Origin: Capsicum annuum
Lineage: Eukaryota; Streptophyta; Magnoliopsida; Solanales; Solanaceae
Length of the DNA stretch: 64,000 nucleotides
Direction of reading: 5' to 3'
NCBI RefSeq assembly: GCF_002878395.1
Contig: NC_061119.1
Location: forward strand, 15,100,578 to 15,164,577
Under the pieces are notes generated by a model that was not told the DNA's origin, ran no database searches, and saw nothing but the letters and a program-made list of their open reading frames with translations. Of the stretch, positions 32,451 through 44,312 are shown one piece after another (position 1 is the first letter of the stretch; each line of letters opens with the position of its first letter). The translations under genes and the position numbers were made by a program.

Positions 32451-32556
32451 CAAAAACATCTTAGGTTGCGACCCTTAGGATTTTTTTTGGAATTTGGTTC
32501 TCCAGACCCAATACGACTCATGGGTACGAGCCGTATGCTAGGGTACGAATGGTATG
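32451..32556 (+). repeat. First 106 bases of the gypsy A 3' LTR
   Basis: It follows a purine-rich tract and matches the start of the 5' LTR at 25033-25138 with several substitutions. It ends at 32556, where LARD2 begins. Confidence 0.75.
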
Positions 32557-33364
32557 TGTAGACACCTAATTTTGCCCCTCTCAAAGTTTAATACAAGTCA
32601 AATGGGCGCCTTAGCTTTCGATGATATCTTTCAAAGTCTCTACGTGAAGAATCTAGCTTTGGTCGTATAGAGGGCACGGGATCATGTTTGGAGGGGTCGT
32701 TATAAGCGTGCCAATGGACAAACCTGAGAGTGGAAGATTGCTTGGACCCTTGAAGAGTTGAGGACTCTTGGGTTGGACCACACTTTGTTGGTTCACGGTT
32801 TTGGCTCCCTTCATTAAGGGCATTTTGGTCACTTAGCCTTAAGGCATTTTGGACAATTCATAGTGTTTTCCAACACACCAAGGCCACCCCTTGGTCATTA
32901 AGGGTGTCTTAGTTATTTTGCCATGTAATAAGCTAGGATATATATAGTCTCTTTTAGGTCTTTTCTTACTAGTTTTTGAATGATGAATATGTAAAAGACT
33001 TTTTCTCTCTTTGAGAGTGTAACATCCTTAGTGTAGGGCTTGGATAAGCCATTAGTGTAGGGCTTGGAAAAGCCTTTATTGTTCTTTGCTTAGAAACGAT
33101 GGTTGTAAGGTGGAGTTGATTCCCTTAGCGGTCACCGTAAGAACTTGGTACTTGTTAACTTGTTTTGTATAGGTTTTAGAGTTTTGATACACTATATAGT
33201 TGCTACCTAATGGGTTCTCTTTGTGTCAAGTTAGCTATCTTTTGCTCTTTTTAAGTTTATGTTTGCTTCTCGTATCGTGTTGTTGTCTTGTTGTTGTGGG
33301 TAAAGTCTTGTGATTGTGGGTTGTTTGCGAACTATTTTAGTGTTGTAGATACCATTTGGTATCA
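32557..33364 (+). repeat. 5' LTR of LARD2 (808 bp)
   Basis: It starts TGTAGACACCTAATTTTGCC and ends ATTTGGTATCA. It matches 42123-42900 closely. A TATATATAGTC box near 32940-32950 with the repeated segment TTAGTGTAGGGCTTGGA (33030-33070) is a plausible promoter region. Confidence 0.85.
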
Positions 33365-33366
33365 TT

Positions 33367-33378
33367 TGGTATCAGAGT
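33367..33378 (+). other. Primer-binding site of LARD2
   Basis: GGTATCAGAGTA follows the LTR end and matches the methionine-tRNA-type site used by many plant LTR elements. Confidence 0.7.
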
Positions 33379-34668
33379 AAGGATTGATTTTGTTCTAACA
33401 AAATCAATCTTGGGCTTGTTAGTTGAAAAATAAAAAAAAAGTGTTGAAAAACCGAAAATCTCAAAAAAAAAAAGAAATCTATCCCCTTTTTGTGTTAGAG
33501 CTGAAATTTGAGACTTAGATTTAGGATATTTTAGTGTGTTTTGTTTGTTTCTAGTGTTAGGTTCTTGTTCCCTAACACTAAGTGAGTCTAGATCTTGGAT
33601 TTGAGCTTAATTCGGGTGGTTTTGAGTTGTTCACCATTGTTGAGTTTAAGGTTGATGAAACTAGTAAGGTGAAGCTAGAAATTGGAAGGGTTTTTGTTGA
33701 TATTATGGCTTGAAAAGTGCGTGGTTGTGTTGTGGAGTTTAATGTGAGCAAAAAGAATCCAAAATCATTTAATTTGGAGTTCATTTGGTTTAGTTTCAAT
33801 CTTTTTATTGTTCTTTTTGTTCTTCATGTTCACGTTTATTGTTGAACAAGAACGTTCAATAGGTGTGGTTTGATCTTAAAGAGTGGAGAAAAGAGTGTAG
33901 TCTTTTGTTAGTCTTGAAACATATCCCAAAGAACATACAAAAGAAGAAAGGGGACAATAGGACTTTCAAAAAGACTCATTACCAAAAGGGAGTAAGGGCA
34001 CATACCAAGACAAACAAAAGAGGAAAGAAGACAAACTTTCAAAAAGGTACAAGGAAAGTCAAAATCTTTTGAATTTTGAAAAAGGCTCTAAGTCTTGTGC
34101 TTTCCCTCCTTTAGCTGATTTTTCACTCTCTCAAATTAAAAATTTGACCAATCCAAATTGCAAAATGCCATGTCACCAAATTGCCACATCACCAAACTGC
34201 CATCTTATTTAAGTGCCACGTCATCAACGTTCCATAAAATCTTGAAGCTCAAATTTCAGATATTAAAGATTCTTTTCTTTGTTTCGTTAGTTTCATTTCT
34301 TGATTCTAGTACTAATTAGCAACTAGTAATCACCTACTAGATTGTGAATTAGTTTTTGCATCTGTTTTTGCCGTGTCTTCGTTATTTGTGTGCTTTTCTC
34401 ATTTTTAATTCGTCGTAACTTTTTGTTTCAAGTTTGTAAGTAAAAATTTCTGTTTTGTGTCTTGATTTGATCAAACAAGAATCTATTCCGGCCGCTAAGC
34501 AGAATTGACATCTTATTGACTACCGGAGTATAAGCAACTTTCAATATTCGGCGCTCCGATTCTGAGGATCACAAAAGTGAGTGTTTACGAGTGTTGGTGA
34601 GGAGCTTTTACTATTAATCTTGTTTGTTTTCTTTTGTTTGTTGTTGTCTTTTTTTTTTGTTAGGTACC
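33379..34668. other. LARD2 leader region
   Basis: AT-rich sequence with A-runs near 33430 and 33465 and no recognisable gene. The stretch 33863-34072 is open but lysine-rich and unlike any family I know. A T-rich tract followed by TTGTTAG just before the ATG at 34669 looks like a splice acceptor, so the main frame may be read from a spliced RNA. Confidence 0.4.
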
Positions 34669-35060
34669 ATGGCTGCCCATAATTTCAAGGCCACGTGTGA
34701 TCGCATCAATGACGATCTTGAAGATATGCAACGACACATTGAAATTATATGCCAATTATTACCTAAGCTTTTCCCTCAAAATCCAATTCCTCTTATCCAA
34801 ACAACTTGCGATGAGAGCATCCCGAAGGAAGTTGCTGTCCAAGTTCTTGAAGGACCTTCACACCAAGGTAAAGACAAACATACTAATGAACTTCAAGGTA
34901 AAATAGCTAACTCTTACACTTTTGTGCATGTGAATGATGATCGTGTGGGTAATAAGCCGTTGAGTGTGAGTAGTAGCTTACCTACATGTGAGTATATTAA
35001 TTCTTTGCCATTTGTGGATGATTAACATGTTGTGCGAGTGGATACACTAGTTGATCATAT
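34669..35060 (+). pseudogene. LARD2 unknown ORF, first part
   Basis: The ATG at 34669 has a good plant context (TACCATGGC). The protein begins MAAHNFKATCDRINDDLEDM, predicted helical, followed by IICQLLPKLFPQNPIPLIQ and an acidic/polar stretch to LPFVDD, where the first in-frame stop is found (35023-35025). The frame then continues open to 35060, where gypsy B is inserted. It resumes at 41030. Over both parts there are about 490 codons in one frame with five stops and no frameshift. I recognise no known domain. The position between primer site and purine tract is where gag would be, so a gag-like role is possible but not shown. Confidence 0.6.
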
Positions 35061-37474
35061 TGTAATACCCCGGGAAATTTTTCGTTGAAATTTTGTGCGT
35101 AAACGTGTTGGGTTCTATATTCTAAAATGAATTATAAATTTTTCGTGTGAAATGTCTTAGATTATGACCCACAATTGCATAGATTATCTAATAAGCTTTC
35201 CAACAATATATGGATCATCCAAAACGGACACCCGAGCGACGAGTTATGAACATTCCGATCAAAACATGAATACTAGTGAATAGTAAAACGTGCAGGAACA
35301 AGTACTGAGGCCTGGCGTATTTTTGATCCAAATTTAAATGATCATAACTCCTTGTACATATTAATCTGGGTGATCTACTACATATCAACGGAAATATCTA
35401 TGAGTCCTCTTTCCAATGAAATTGGTTTCATCTAATTTGTCTATCGGAGCAAAAGGTTATGGTCGATCTACTTCAGCCTATCAAAATCGAATTTTTGGGT
35501 CAACTTCAAACGATCATAACTCCTCATACAAAATGATCTGGGTGAGATACTATATATCAACGGAAATATATGAGAGTCCTCTTTCTAATGAAATTGGTTT
35601 CATCCAATTTGTATATCGGAGCAAAACATTATGGTTGATCTACTTTAGACTATCAAAACAGTCCACCAAAGGACAGATTCGAGAATTATTTGATTTTTAG
35701 GGGCATTTTGGTCATTTTCCCTCACCCAAAATCCGCTCAAACCCTATATTAAAGCCTATTAGAAGCATTATATGTTATATTTCATCAAATTTCCTAAAAA
35801 AGAAAACTCTAAGCTCCTACATCCAACTTCAAGAACCTCCAAATTTCACCATTCATTCTGCAAATTTATTCAAGATTCCAAGTTCCTAGTTCAAGAACTC
35901 CAAGAACCATTATTCAAAGGCACAATTAACATCTCAAAAATGAGTATCGATCTAAAGTTCGTCATTCAAGGTATGTGGGATTTTCAACAAGAACTCTCTT
36001 TCGTTCTTGTGCCCAAAAGTAATTTTCTTTACAAAGGTATGATTTTTATTTGACTTTTACGAATTTGAAGCATGAACCCATATCTTATGATGATTATTAT
36101 GAATTCTTAATATTTATGATTTTGAAATATGAATTTACATGTGTGGAGATATAAAGCATGAATCTTGAACGATATTTATCTTGATTTTGATATTTGGTTC
36201 GTGAATCCTCATTGAAAATTATGTTTTTTTGAGAAAGTGTATGTTATAAGCATGTTGATGTTGAATATTTGAGATATTTTGAATGATTTGACCTTTTGGT
36301 CTTAATGGAGTTGTTTTGAACTCGAATATGAAAGAAATCCATAACGTGGTTGATTTTGATAGATGGGAAGCATGATGGCTCCCGATGTATATTTATATAT
36401 TACTGAAATTGTTTTATTATGGATTGTCTTTAAAATGATCTGAGCTAATTCTGGGAGAAATCTTTAGCACCGAGTGGGAGGTATAAAGCGACCTTACTTC
36501 CTTAGAACTACGTGCCCCCATAGGAGTGAGCCTGAGGCTGATTTATATAATAATCACTAGTTTGTGTGAATTTGATATCGATAGTCCTACTCCAATGACA
36601 AGGATGGGATGGCTCTCCCCAATGTGGGTTGTACGTTGGACTCCATGTAGCCCACATGGTTTATGTCAGTTATAGGATCTCCCAGCGTGTGTGTATTTCC
36701 TTGTGTCTATGGTGAATGGTGAAGTGATTTGAAAGTGGAATTGTGAAAGCTATTCTTTCAAAAGATTTAAATGATATTTACATTATGAGAATTGATATTC
36801 TTGATGAATTGAAAGTGATTGACAAATTATATGATGACTCACCTGTGTTATTGTACTTATTTCATCCTCTCATGATTTTGATGATTTTCTTTGGGCTATG
36901 TGAGTCTTTCATACATCCTGCATATTTCTTATAAATATTTATGATAATGATGTTTATAAAACTGCATACACCCCCATATACTCGGTTCCTTTCCATGGTA
37001 CTGACCCATATCTTCGGATGTGGGCTGCATTTTTTGGAATGTAGGTTTAGGTGCTCAGTTCCAGGTTCGATAGTGATTCTTCGGGCACGCTGTTCTACAT
37101 CCTCTATTGTGGTGAGTCCTCATGTTTCGAGGACGTGATGTCTGATGTTGGTTTCACGGAATTGTTTACATTTGATAACTGAGTATGAGTCAGTTGGGGC
37201 ATTTCTCAATGGCTTGCTGGTTTTATTGATTTTCTTAGAGGCTTGTCAGACTAGTATAGATGTTGGGAGTTGACTAATATGTCATAGTTTGTTATCTTTC
37301 TAAAATTCTTTTATTCTTGGATGATGATTACTCTGTTGATATTTGAGGGTTATTTATGGAAATCCTGTTGAACTGTATTGAACTGAATGAAAATGGCTCA
37401 ACGGGTTAGCTTGGGGCTACTTGTAGCCTCAAGCACCGTGTGACGCTTTGGGACCCATTTTCTGGGGCGTTACA
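35061..37474 (+). repeat. 5' LTR of gypsy B (2414 bp)
   Basis: It starts TGTAATACCCCGGG and ends GGGGCGTTACA. It is closely similar to the solo LTR 13390-15864, and its last 1460 bases match the 3' LTR at 39569-41024. The small open frames inside (for example near 35416, 35772 and 36743) recur in the other copies only because the LTR recurs. Confidence 0.9.
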
Positions 37475-37476
37475 AA

Positions 37477-37493
37477 CTTGGTATCAGAGCCTA
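37477..37493 (+). other. Primer-binding site of gypsy B
   Basis: CTTGGTATCAGAGCCTA starts two bases after the LTR end and contains TGGTATCAGAGC, the intact methionine-tRNA-type site. Confidence 0.85.
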
Positions 37494-37687
37494 AGGTTTT
37501 AAAGTGTCCTAGGGAGTCTGACAAGCTGCGTTAAGTAGAGTCTTGATCATCGGTGTGTAGCGCACCACATCTATGAGTAAGAGGCTACAAGACGTTTTAG
37601 GAAAAAGTGTGATTCTTTCTTTCAGAAGTCTATCATGCTTAAAGTTTCTCTCTCTGCTATTGATTCGTGCTCTCCTCTTTCAGAAAT

Positions 37688-39568
37688 ATGCCTCCACATC
37701 GAGCGAGAAGAAATATTGATGGTCAGTAACCTCAACCCGCTGACCCTTTGAATGAAAACCCAAGAGTCATTTTATCTCTTACCTCAAAGCTAGAAAACTT
37801 ATTTCCAAGGAGTGTATTTACCATTTAGTTAGAGTCAAAGACACTAAGTCTGAGACTCCAACTCTCCAGTCTGTTAATGTCGTCAATGAGTTTTCTGATG
37901 TATTTTCGAATAATCTCCTAGGGATACCTCCTGATAGAGAGATATAGTTCAGGATTGATCTTCTTCCCGATACTCAGGCCATTTTTATTCTCCTTATCGT
38001 ATGGCCCCTGTAGAACTTAAGGAGTTGAAAGAGCAACTCAAAGATCTACTAGATAAGGGTTTCATTAGGCCTAGTGTTTCTCCTTGGGGTGCTCCTGTGT
38101 TGTTTGTGAGAAAGAAAGATGGCTCTTTGCGTATGTACATTGATTACCGCCAACTGAATAAAATGACCGTAAAAAATAAGTACCCCTTCCGAGAATAGAT
38201 GATTTGTTTGAAAAATTGCAAGGTGCAAGTTATTTCTCAAAGATAGACCTTCGTTTCGGCTATCATCAACTCTAAGTTAGGGAGTGTGACATCCCAATAA
38301 CCGATTTCCAAACTCGTTATGGACATTTTGAGTTTCTTGTTATGTCTTTCGGGTTAACTAATGCCCCAACAGCTTTCATGGACCTCATGAATCGAGTGTT
38401 CAGGCCATATATGGATATGTTTGTCATAGTAATCATCGATGATATACTAGTGTACTCTTGTAGTGAGGATGAACATTCTAATCATCTCCGAACTGTATTG
38501 CAAACCCTTAGAGATCACAAGTTGTTCGCCAAGTTCAGTAAGTCTGAGTTTTTGCTAAGGTCAGATGCTTTTCTGGGTCATATCATTTCTTCCGAGGGTA
38601 TTAGAGTTGATCCCCAAAAGACCAAAGCTGTTAGAAATTGGCCTAGACCTATTTCTCTGACTGATATCTAAAGTTTCTTGGGTTTAGCTGGATATTACCA
38701 CCGTTTTGTTGAGGGTTTCTCCTCTATAGCGTCTCCTATGGCTCCGTTGACCCAAAAGAAAGTAAAGTTCTTGTGGTCCAAATCTTGTGAGAAGAGTTTT
38801 CAGGAGTTGAAGACTCGACTCACTTCAGCCGCTGTTTTGACTTTGCCTGATGGTGTTAATGATTTTGTGGTGTACTGTGATGCTTTGAGAGTTGGGTTGG
38901 GGTGCGTATTGATGCAGAAGGGTAAGGTGATAGCTTATGCTTCTAGACAGTTGAAACCCCATGAGAAAAAGTACCCCACCCATGACCTTGAGTTGGCTGC
39001 TGTTGTTTTTGCTTTGAAAATCTAGAGACACTATTTGTATGGTGTCCATGTTGATGTTTTCACTGATCAAAAGAGTCTGTAGTATGTGTTTACCTAGAGA
39101 GAATTGAATCTTAGGCAGAGACGATGGTTAGAATTATTAAAGAACTATGATATGAGTGTGCTGTACCATCCGGGCAAGGCCAATGTTATGGCGAATGCCC
39201 TAAGTAGAAGTGTCCATGGGTAGTGTTTCTCATGTGGTAGAAGGTAAGAAAGAGTTGGCTCATGATGTACATCATTTGGCTAGATTGGGGGCTAGGTTGT
39301 TTGACTCTGCTGAAGGTAGTATAGGGGTTCAGAGTAGTTTCGAATCCTCCTAGGTTTCGAAAGTGAAGGAAAAGCAATACTTAGATGTTAGTTTGGTCAG
39401 AATGAAGGAGTCAGTCAAGGACCAAAAAGTAGAGGTTTTATCCCAAGAGGTAGATGGTGTGTTGAGATTACAGGGTAGATTGTGTGTCCCAAATGTTGAT
39501 GATCTGAGATAGAGGATTAGGGCTTAGCGCATGGGGTGAGATATTCTATTCATCCTGGTGCCACTAAA
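37688..39568 (+). pseudogene. Gypsy B polyprotein remnant (gag start fused to RT-RNase H)
   Basis: It starts MPPHRARRNIDGQ with a stop soon after, then jumps near 37790 to the linker that precedes RT, so most of gag and the protease are deleted. RT blocks: [65 protein letters not shown], and [10 protein letters not shown] with both motif C aspartates intact. RNase H follows: [28 protein letters not shown] (normally DAS) and [20 protein letters not shown]. The protein ends just as the integrase zinc-binding region would start (SIHPGATK near 39550-39570), where the sequence jumps into the 3' LTR. Stops and frame changes near 37948, 38196, 38276, 38669 and 39024. Confidence 0.85.
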
Positions 39569-41024
39569 GTAATTTTCTTTACAAAGACATGAGTTTTATT
39601 TGACATTTAGGAATTTGAAGCATGAACCCATATCTTATGATGATTATTATGAAATCTTGATGTTTATGATTTTGAAAGATGAATTTACATGTGTGGAGAT
39701 ATAAAGCATGAATCTTGCACGATATTTATCATGATTTTGATATTTGGGTCATGAATCCTCATTGGAAATTGTGTTTTTTTGAGAAAGTGTGTGTAATAAT
39801 CATGTTGATGTTGAATATTTGAGATATTTTGAATGATTTGACCTTTTGGTCTTAATAGAGTTTTTTTGAACTCCAGTGTGAAAGAAATCCACAACGTGGT
39901 TGATTTTGATAGATAGGAAGCATGATGCATCCCGATGTATATTTATATATTACTGAAATTATTTTGTTATGGATTATCTTAGAAATGATCTGAGCTAAGT
40001 CTGGGAGAAATCTTTAGCACCGAGTGGGAGGTATATAGCGACTTTACTTCCCTAGAACTACATGCCCCCATAGGAGTGAGCCTGAGGCTGATTTATATAG
40101 TGATCACTAGTTTGTGTGGATTTGATATCGATAGTCCTACTCTGATGGCAAGGATAAGATGGCTCTCCCCAACGTGGGTTGTACGTTGGACTTCATGTAT
40201 CTCACATGGTTTATGTAGGTTATAGGATCTCCCAACGTGTGTGTGTTTCCTTGTGTCTATGGTAAATGGTGAAGTGATTTGAAAGTAGAATTGTGAAAGT
40301 TATTCTTTCAAAAGATTTAAATGATATTTACATTATGAGAATTGATATTCTTGGTGAACTGAAATCGATTGACAAATTATATGATGACTCACATGTGTTA
40401 TTGTACTTATTTCATCCTCTTATGATTTTAATAATTTTTTTCGGGCTATGTGAGTCTTTCATACATCCTGCATATTTCTTATAAATATTTATGATGATGA
40501 TGTTTATAAAACTGCATACACCCCCATATACTCGGTTCCTTTCCATGGTACTGATCCACATCTTCGGATGTGGGCTGTATTTTCTCAGAATGTAGGTTCA
40601 GGTGCTCAGTTCTAGGTTTGACAATGATTCTTTAGGCACGCTATTCTACATCCTCTGTTGTGGTGAGTCCTCATGCTCCGAGGAGTGATGTCTGATGTTG
40701 GTTTCACGGAATTGTTTACATTTGATAACTGAGTATGAGTTAGTTGGGGCATGTCTTAATGGCTCGCTGGTTTTATTGATTTTCTTAGAGGCTTGTCAGA
40801 CTAGTATAGATGTTGGGAGTTGACTAATAAGTCGTATTTTGTTATCTTTCTGAAATTCTTTTATTCTTGGATGATGATTACTCTGTTAATATTTGAGGGT
40901 TATTTATGGAAACCCCATTGATCTGTGTTGAACTGAATGAAAATGGCGCAAAGGGTTAGATTGGGGCTACTCGTAGCCTCAATCACCGTGTGACGCTTTG
41001 GGACCCATTTTCCAGGGCGTTACA
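39569..41024 (+). repeat. Truncated 3' LTR of gypsy B
   Basis: AAGTAATTTTCTTTACAAAG at the left edge aligns with about 36014 in the 5' LTR, and the match continues to CAGGGCGTTACA at 41024. The first 950 or so bases of the LTR are missing. The junction shares AAAGTAATTT-like microhomology with the end of the integrase fragment (GCCACTAAAGTAATTT). Confidence 0.85.
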
Positions 41025-42105
41025 CCTATAGATGACCGAATTGACTCTTCTTGTAAGGTTGATTTGTGTCCACTTAGTTTTGAAGCTATTGTGTTGAATG
41101 GAAGTACATCGTCGTGTGAAAATTGTGTTGAACAACTTGTGTGTAAAACTTGCCCACCATTTGAGGTTATGTGTGATGTGATTAATAAATCTCAAGTGAG
41201 TGAAGAATTTGAAAATGTTGGTCGATGAAATTGGAGTGAACCCGAGAGCTCTTCTTGGGGTAATCTTGTGCTTGAAACCTCCTTGAAACTCGATATTGAT
41301 CTTTTAGAGAGTGAGTAACTTGCTTGTTCCAAATCTTCCCGTGGGTTGGATAATGCACTCTTTAGGTATAATGTCTTGTTTGAAGATGATATAAACACTC
41401 TTACGGAGCCTAGTGGTGAAGTTGATGGTATAACTTGCCTTGTAGGCTATAGCCTATATACTAACCCACTATGGTATGACAACCTTCCTCCTAAAGATGG
41501 AAATCTCTTCTTGCAAGATGAGAGTACTCTTAAGGGAAAGGAATGTGTGGTCTTGGAAGCTAATCCTTCTTCTACTTTGTGTGGGTTTATTGTTGAGAGT
41601 ACCCGTGGTGATGGTTGGGAAACTAGTAGTGAGTAAACACATGAGGACACCCTAGTAGAAGTCGATTTGAGTGATACCTTTATCTACTCTCTACTTGCTT
41701 TAGATTATATGTATGCTATTGTAGAGAGAGTGCCATTTAGATTGGGTGGAGACCACGGGAAAGGAAAGTATTGTCTAGACCCGTGTCTATGGCCACTCTT
41801 CCCATTTGACCCGGGTGCGAAATGTAGAAATGGTAATATTGGTGCACCCAACTTGTTGCTTGGTCTACATCACAAGGAAAGCATAGCTCTTGATGAATCC
41901 CATAACTAAATCCTTTGTACATCTTTCATTGAGTTTTTAATATTCCCTTCAAAGGATCCTCGGTTATACTCCAAGTATGTGCCGCCTTGGCATGAAGATG
42001 TTTATTATTGTGCTAATCCTAACCCTCATGCGATGAGGATGTTGTGTTTGTTTGTCCTTTCTCTAGTCTTGCAAGGTATGGATTCAAGGCCGAATCCTTA
42101 TCAAG
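41025..42105 (+). pseudogene. LARD2 unknown ORF, second part
   Basis: After the target-site copy (41025-41029) the frame continues in phase with the part at 34669-35060. It contains SSCENCVEQLVCKTCPPF, two CxxC pairs five residues apart that could bind zinc. Further on are LVGYSLYTNPLWYDNLPPK, LEANPSSTLCGFIVESTRGD, CLDPCLWPLFPFDPGAKCRN and, near the end, YSKYVPPWHEDVYYCANPNP. In-frame stops lie at 41226, 41316, 41634 and 41907, but there is no frameshift down to the purine tract near 42106. I do not recognise the family. Absence of frameshifts with several stops suggests either decay by transition mutations or a relatively recent copy. Confidence 0.6.
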
Positions 42106-42122
42106 AAGGGGGGGGGGGGGGG
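42106..42122 (+). repeat. G-run at the LARD2 purine tract
   Basis: About 16 consecutive G residues follow AAGAA, at the place where the purine tract should prime plus-strand synthesis. The first 32 or so bases of the adjoining LTR (TGTAGACACC onward) are missing. The length may be affected by sequencing error. Confidence 0.8.
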
Positions 42123-42900
42123 ATAATACAAGTCAAATGGCTGCCTTAGCTTTCGATGATATCCTTCAAAGTCTCTATGTGAAGAATCAATCTTTGGTCG
42201 TATAGAGGGCACAAGATCATGCTTGGAGGGGTCGTTATGAGCATGCCATTGCACAAACCCGAGAGTGGAAGATTGCTTAGACCCTTGAAGATTTGAGGAC
42301 TCTTGGGTTAGACCAAACTTTGTTGGTTCATGGTTTTGGCTCCCTTCATTAAGGGAATTTTGTTCACTTAGCCTTAAAGGCATTTTGGACAATTCATAGT
42401 GTTTTCCAACATACCAAGGCCACCCCTTGGTCATTAAGGGTGTCTTAGTCATTTTCCCATGTAATAAGCTATGCTATATATAGTCTCTTTTAGGTCTTTT
42501 CTTACTAGTTTTTGAATGATGAATATGTAAAAGACTTCTTCTCTCTTTAAGAGTGTAACATCCTTAGTGTAGGGCTTGGATAAGCCATTAGTGTAGGGCT
42601 TAGAAAAGCCTTTATTGATCTTTTCTTAGAAATGATGGTTGTAAGGTGGAGTTGATTCCCTTAGTGGTCACCGTAAGAACTTGGTACTTGTTAACTTGTT
42701 TTGTATAGGTTTTAGAGTTTTGATACACTATATAGTTGCTACCTAATGGGTTCTCTTTGTGTCAAGTTAGCTATCTTTTGCTCTTTTTAAGTTTATGTTT
42801 ACTTGTCATAACGTGTTGCTGTCTTGTTGTTGTGGGTAAAGTCTTGTGATTGTGGGTTGTTTGCGGACCGTTTTAGTGTTGTAGATACCGTTTGGTATCA
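42123..42900 (+). repeat. 3' LTR of LARD2, missing its first bases
   Basis: It begins at TAATACAAGTCAAATGG, equivalent to about 32590 in the 5' LTR, and ends ACCGTTTGGTATCA. Otherwise it is a close direct copy. The minus-strand open frame at 42084-42452 is an LTR by-product. Confidence 0.85.
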
Positions 42901-44312
42901 AAGTTCTATTTTATTCAATTTTTGCTCACCTTATCATGTACCCTCACCCATTCTATACTTTCCCCACAAGCAAACAAATACAACAAATCTTAACTAATTA
43001 AATCCCTAAATCCTAATATTCTCTTATCCTAACTAATTTTTACACCTCATCCTAACAACCCTTACCCCATCTACCCCTACCCTATTTAACCCTCTCTTCC
43101 CTTCACGTTGGATTTCTTTTAACAGAACAAAAAAGGGGACATCACCCACACAATTACAGAGCAATACATACTACATTCAAAATGGAGATCAACACAGACA
43201 ATTGGTGACTTTCATATAGATAGCAATACACATACTCCCCATTTTTTGGAAGACAAAAGAACAATATACAATCACATACTATACACCAAAAATAGAGACC
43301 TCAGAATACATTATCCTCAATCTCCATTTTTTATACACAATTACACACACTCACCACTCTCAATTGATTTTCCCCACACACTCCATTTTTTATTCACTAG
43401 AAAAAGAGGAGAATTCATCCACAAAGCCACCGAAAAAACTTAAACATACACAAACAATTTCATTCACACACACACCTATACTATCACACCATACACACAC
43501 ACACTACACAATTGAAGATGGGAGGGAGAGAGAATGATGGATTGAGCGAGCAAGAGAGAAACAAATAGTGAATGAAGGTCGAAAAACCAAAAAATAGGCT
43601 GGGTAATCGACCATTAATTTGGTAGTCAACCCCCCACCGATTTTGACCCAAAACCCCTTCACCACTGGCAATACCCTTTGGAAAATAATGAAACAATAGT
43701 GGGGTAGAAGTCAGCATCGAAACCCAACACTGTTCCAGATCTAAAACCGATTAGGGAGTTCGTGTTTTTTCAAAGTTGAGTTAATCTGAGGTTTCGAATC
43801 TGTGAAGCTACCCCATTTGATTAAAAAATAAAGTGTCGGATTGAGGTCCAATTCTTCAACTCTATCACTTTTTATTTTTATCTTAATATAATGTATTGAT
43901 GTGGTGATTTGCGTGATTCATACTGATTAATGATATAATTTTGATAGTGTGTTCGGGCTTCTTTAGTTGTCATAGATGGATTTGTGGAACACATATTCAA
44001 ATTAGTTAATTGTGAGTGAGAATGAATTTTGGAAGAGGGACTGGTCTCGATAAAAATAGATTTGGTTAAATTTTGATTCATTAATGATGCTGAACATGAT
44101 AGAATTATGATAGGTCAAGTCGGTTAGGAAAATAGTAGGTTCAGGTAGGAAAATTTAGAACTTGTGGATTGTTGAATACTAAAAATGTTTGTTGAACGGT
44201 TTTATTTTATTCATTTGGATCAATTGCACTCATTTGACTGGTAAATGCCCCGACGTATCATGTCTTCAAAGGAGGTTCGTGATCAAGGCTCGAGGCACAG
44301 GTGGAGCGTAGT
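42901..44312. other. Unassigned sequence between LARD2 and gypsy C
   Basis: No gene recognised. 42901-43500 is pyrimidine- and AC-rich (many ACACAC and CCTCAC strings). 43560-43800 has C-runs and looks like LTR or leader sequence. 44230-44312 ends GGAGCGTAGT just before gypsy C. I suspect remnants of another LTR element but found no second copy or primer site. Confidence 0.35.

Larger units (their letters stand above)
25033..32556 (+). mobile_element. Gypsy A: decayed Ty3/gypsy chromovirus-type retrotransposon
   Basis: It has a 5' LTR (about 25033-27356), a tRNA-Met-type primer site, gag, protease, reverse transcriptase, RNase H and integrase remnants in the usual gypsy order, a purine-rich tract (GTGGGGGAGA, about 32441-32450) and the first 106 bases of the 3' LTR. 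The 3' LTR is cut at 32556 by LARD2 and its remainder does not reappear after LARD2 ends at 42900, so the locus was rearranged. Every pol domain has in-frame stops. The sequence similarity to gypsy B and C places it in the Tekay/Del-like chromoviruses (family knowledge, no tree built). Confidence 0.85.
35061..41024 (+). mobile_element. Gypsy B: internally deleted Ty3/gypsy element nested in LARD2
   Basis: 5' LTR 35061-37474, primer site, RT/RNase H remnant, and a 5'-truncated 3' LTR 39569-41024. Flanking bases are CATAT (35056-35060) and CCTAT (41025-41029), a 5-bp duplication with one mismatch. Two deletions are evident: one removes most of gag and the protease, the other removes the integrase, the purine tract and about the first 950 bases of the 3' LTR. 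It belongs to the same family as the solo LTR at 13390-15864. Its insertion splits the LARD2 reading frame in phase. Confidence 0.9.
32557..42900 (+). mobile_element. LARD2: LTR retrotransposon without pol, carrying one unknown ORF
   Basis: Short LTRs (32557-33364 and 42123-42900) flank an internal region that, after removing the nested gypsy B (35061-41024), is about 2.8 kb. A methionine-tRNA-type primer site GGTATCAGAG lies two or three bases after the left LTR. Before the right LTR is a G-rich tract that is now a pure G-run. No reverse transcriptase or integrase of its own is present, only a long protein frame of unknown family. No matching target duplication was found (GTATG on the left, AAGTT on the right), so one flank has been rearranged. 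Non-autonomous; its helper is unknown. Confidence 0.8.

Noticed and set aside
41447..41922. Minus-strand open frames opposite the LARD2 ORF
   Set aside because: Shadows of the plus-strand coding frame.
43246..43717. Short open frames on both strands at 43.2-43.7 kb
   Set aside because: AC-rich low-complexity sequence; no start context, no family.
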